Assembly (NCBI RefSeq): GCF_012843675.1
Contig: NZ_JABAFO010000001.1
Coordinates: forward strand, 248,001-312,000
Length of the DNA stretch: 64,000 nt
Source: Lactobacillus sp. MRS-253-APC-2B
GTDB lineage: Bacteria > Bacillota > Bacilli > Lactobacillales > Lactobacillaceae
Direction: 5' to 3'
Shown here: positions 62,609 to 64,000 of the stretch, piece after piece
How the letters are laid out: each line of letters begins with the position of its first letter
How positions within the stretch are numbered: the first letter of the stretch is position 1
Program-made: the position numbers and the translations under genes
The notes under the pieces: model-generated
Told to the model about the DNA's origin: nothing
What the model saw: only the letters and a program-made list of their open reading frames with translations
Databases searched by the model: none

Positions 62609-64000
62609 TTAATTCAAATGCTTAATGTAGTCCTTGACGTCTTTAATGATTTTCATCTTATTGTCGTAGCACTTTTGCGATAAGTCAACTGGGTATACTT
62701 CTGGATTAAGGTTACGCTTATATTCTTCCCATAGCCGATCCAGGTGCCGCTGCCGCGCTTGGCGAATCTCGCTCATACTTGGCTCTTGGTAAACCTGCTG
62801 GCCATCAACGAAAATATCCTTCAAAAGCGGCCGGGCAATGAAGTCCTCAACCGTTTTGTTTAAGAATGGGTAGTTAGGATCAAACATATACAGCGAATCC
62901 AATTGGCGCGGATCCTCGTCAGCCAGCGTTACGTAGTCACCCTCGCTTTTTTCACTGCCACGATCGGTAATTCGCCAAACCTGATGCTTGCCCGGCGTGG
63001 ACATCTTGGCTGCATTGTTGGAAAGCTTGATCGTGTCAACCATCTGGCCATTCTCGTCTTCTAAAGAGACCATCTTGTAAACGGCCCCCAGCGTTGGCTG
63101 ATCATAGCTGGTAATCAACTTAGTACCAATGCCCCAGACATCGATCTTGGCTCCTTGGCGTTGCAGATCCATGATTGTACGCTCGTCCAGATTGTTGGAG
63201 GCAAAAATTTTGGCATTTGGATAACCAGCCTCATCCAGCATTTGGCGAACCTGCTTGGAAAGATAGGCCATATCGCCAGAATCAATGCGGACTCCTTGGA
63301 AGTTGATCTTATCGCCGAATTCATTGGCGACCTTAATAGCGTTTGGCACCCCGCTTTTTAGCGTATCAAAGGTATCAACCAGGAACACACAGTCATGGTG
63401 CGTTTGTGCATAAGCCTTAAAGGCATCATAGTCGTTGCGATATGCCTGAACCAGTGCGTGAGCATGCGTACCAGAAACCGGAATGCCAAACAGCTTGCCA
63501 GCTCTCAGATTGCTGGTGGCATCAAAGCCGCCAATATAGGCTGCCCGCGTTCCCCAGATGGCCGCATCAAACTCTTGGGCACGCCGCGAGCCAAATTCCA
63601 TCACAGGTTGATCGCCAACAATCGATTTAATACGCGAGGCCTTGGTAGCAATCATAATCTGATAGTTGATGATATTAAGCAGCGCCGTTTCCACCAACTG
63701 GCATTCCAAAAGCGTACCCTCGACTTGAATAATTGGCTCATGACTGTATACCAGATCACCTTCAACGGCACTGCGCAGCGTTCCCTTAAATCTAAAGTCG
63801 CGCAGATACTCGACAAAGTCAGGATCAAACTGCTGCGTGGATTTTAAATATTCAATATCAGAATCCGAAAAGTGCAAAGCGTTTAGGTAGCGGATAATAT
63901 GGCTCAAACCGGCAAAAACCGCATAGCCATTGCCAAACGGCATCTTACGGAAAAAGGCTTCAAAGACAACGTGACGATTGCCAATCCCTTTTTGCCAATA
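62609..64000 (-). CDS. pncB: Nicotinate phosphoribosyltransferase (5' end beyond the window)
   Basis: At least 463 codons are seen, continuing past the right edge with [20 protein letters not shown], in frame, before [13 protein letters not shown]. The family usually has about 480 residues, so only a short N-terminus is missing. Other signs: ELVE-like [26 protein letters not shown] (catalytic His region) and [16 protein letters not shown]. It converts nicotinate to NaMN for salvage and is co-transcribed with nadE. Confidence 0.94.
   Translation of the reverse strand, partial: YWQKGIGNRHVVFEAFFRKMPFGNGYAVFAGLSHIIRYLNALHFSDSDIEYLKSTQQFDPDFVEYLRDFRFKGTLRSAVEGDLVYSHEPIIQVEGTLLECQLVETALLNIINYQIMIATKASRIKSIVGDQPVMEFGSRRAQEFDAAIWGTRAAYIGGFDATSNLRAGKLFGIPVSGTHAHALVQAYRNDYDAFKAYAQTHHDCVFLVDTFDTLKSGVPNAIKVANEFGDKINFQGVRIDSGDMAYLSKQVRQMLDEAGYPNAKIFASNNLDERTIMDLQRQGAKIDVWGIGTKLITSYDQPTLGAVYKMVSLEDENGQMVDTIKLSNNAAKMSTPGKHQVWRITDRGSEKSEGDYVTLADEDPRQLDSLYMFDPNYPFLNKTVEDFIARPLLKDIFVDGQQVYQEPSMSEIRQARQRHLDRLWEEYKRNLNPEVYPVDLSQKCYDNKMKIIKDVKDYIKHLN

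Noticed and set aside
1-64000. Insertion sequences, prophage, CRISPR arrays
   Set aside because: No transposase, integrase, phage structural gene or regularly spaced repeats were seen; the gene content is core throughout.

Overview
The window is a stretch of core chromosome from a member of the Lactobacillaceae. A Limosilactobacillus-like heterofermenter is my best guess; genus and species are inferred, not shown. The evidence is the gene order (a fab operon led by fabZ-fabT, sigH-rpmG-secE-nusG-rplKA, lacLM, ppx-ppk-ppx2), moderate GC, Gram-positive style ribosome binding sites, a T-box leader, CcpA/Rex/FabT/NrdR-type operators, and the small SRP RNA. Almost all genes lie on the minus strand. 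I found no insertion sequence, prophage or CRISPR array. Both ends cut genes: accC on the left and pncB on the right.

Layout. 1-6404: type II fatty-acid operon (fabZ1-fabT-fabH-acpP-fabD-fabG-fabF-accB-fabZ-accC), with a frameshifted fabT repressor gene. 6698-9028: tsaD-rimI-tsaB (tRNA t6A synthesis and N-acetylation). 9135-14947: galE, then a polyphosphate cluster ppx-ppk-ppx2. 15301-23101: an acyl-ACP thioesterase, then a replication/repair block (rsmI, yabA, holB, darA, tmk, yaaL, recR, ebfC, dnaX), SRP RNA and tadA. 23368-26910 (plus strand): nrdHEF behind a probable NrdR box pair. 26979-31504: brnQ with a T-box leader, and adhE with a Rex-like operator. 31840-32775: a PAP2 phosphatase pseudogene. 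32850-39141: rplL/rplJ with an L10 leader, a plus-strand SteT-like permease, rplA/rplK, nusG, secE, rpmG, sigH. 39374-50344: MFS permease, phosphodiesterase, rlmB, mrnC, cysS, PAP2, gltX, yacL, radA, dut. 50503-52949 (plus strand): GNAT protein, rpiA, pepC. 53001-64000: esterase, gpmA, AEC permease, lacML, tRNA-Leu, sprT, tex, nadE, pncB.

The most interesting signals are in the gaps between genes. (1) Upstream of the serine/threonine-exchanger-like permease (34086-34237) is what looks like a complete trp-style attenuator: a 17-residue leader peptide with five serine codons in six positions, followed by mutually exclusive 1:2, 2:3 and 3:4 stems and a terminator. (2) At 44635-44835 is a candidate trans-acting small RNA with three hairpins showing C-rich, anti-Shine-Dalgarno-like loops. 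Its promoter carries an 11-bp-period TTCATA direct repeat of the type bound by OmpR-family regulators. (3) At 35788-36064 a cre-overlapped promoter reads into a roughly 100-bp tandem duplication in which each copy keeps a ribosome binding site and a 10-codon reading frame. (4) fabT seems to have lost 11 bp by deletion between short direct repeats, although its operators remain.
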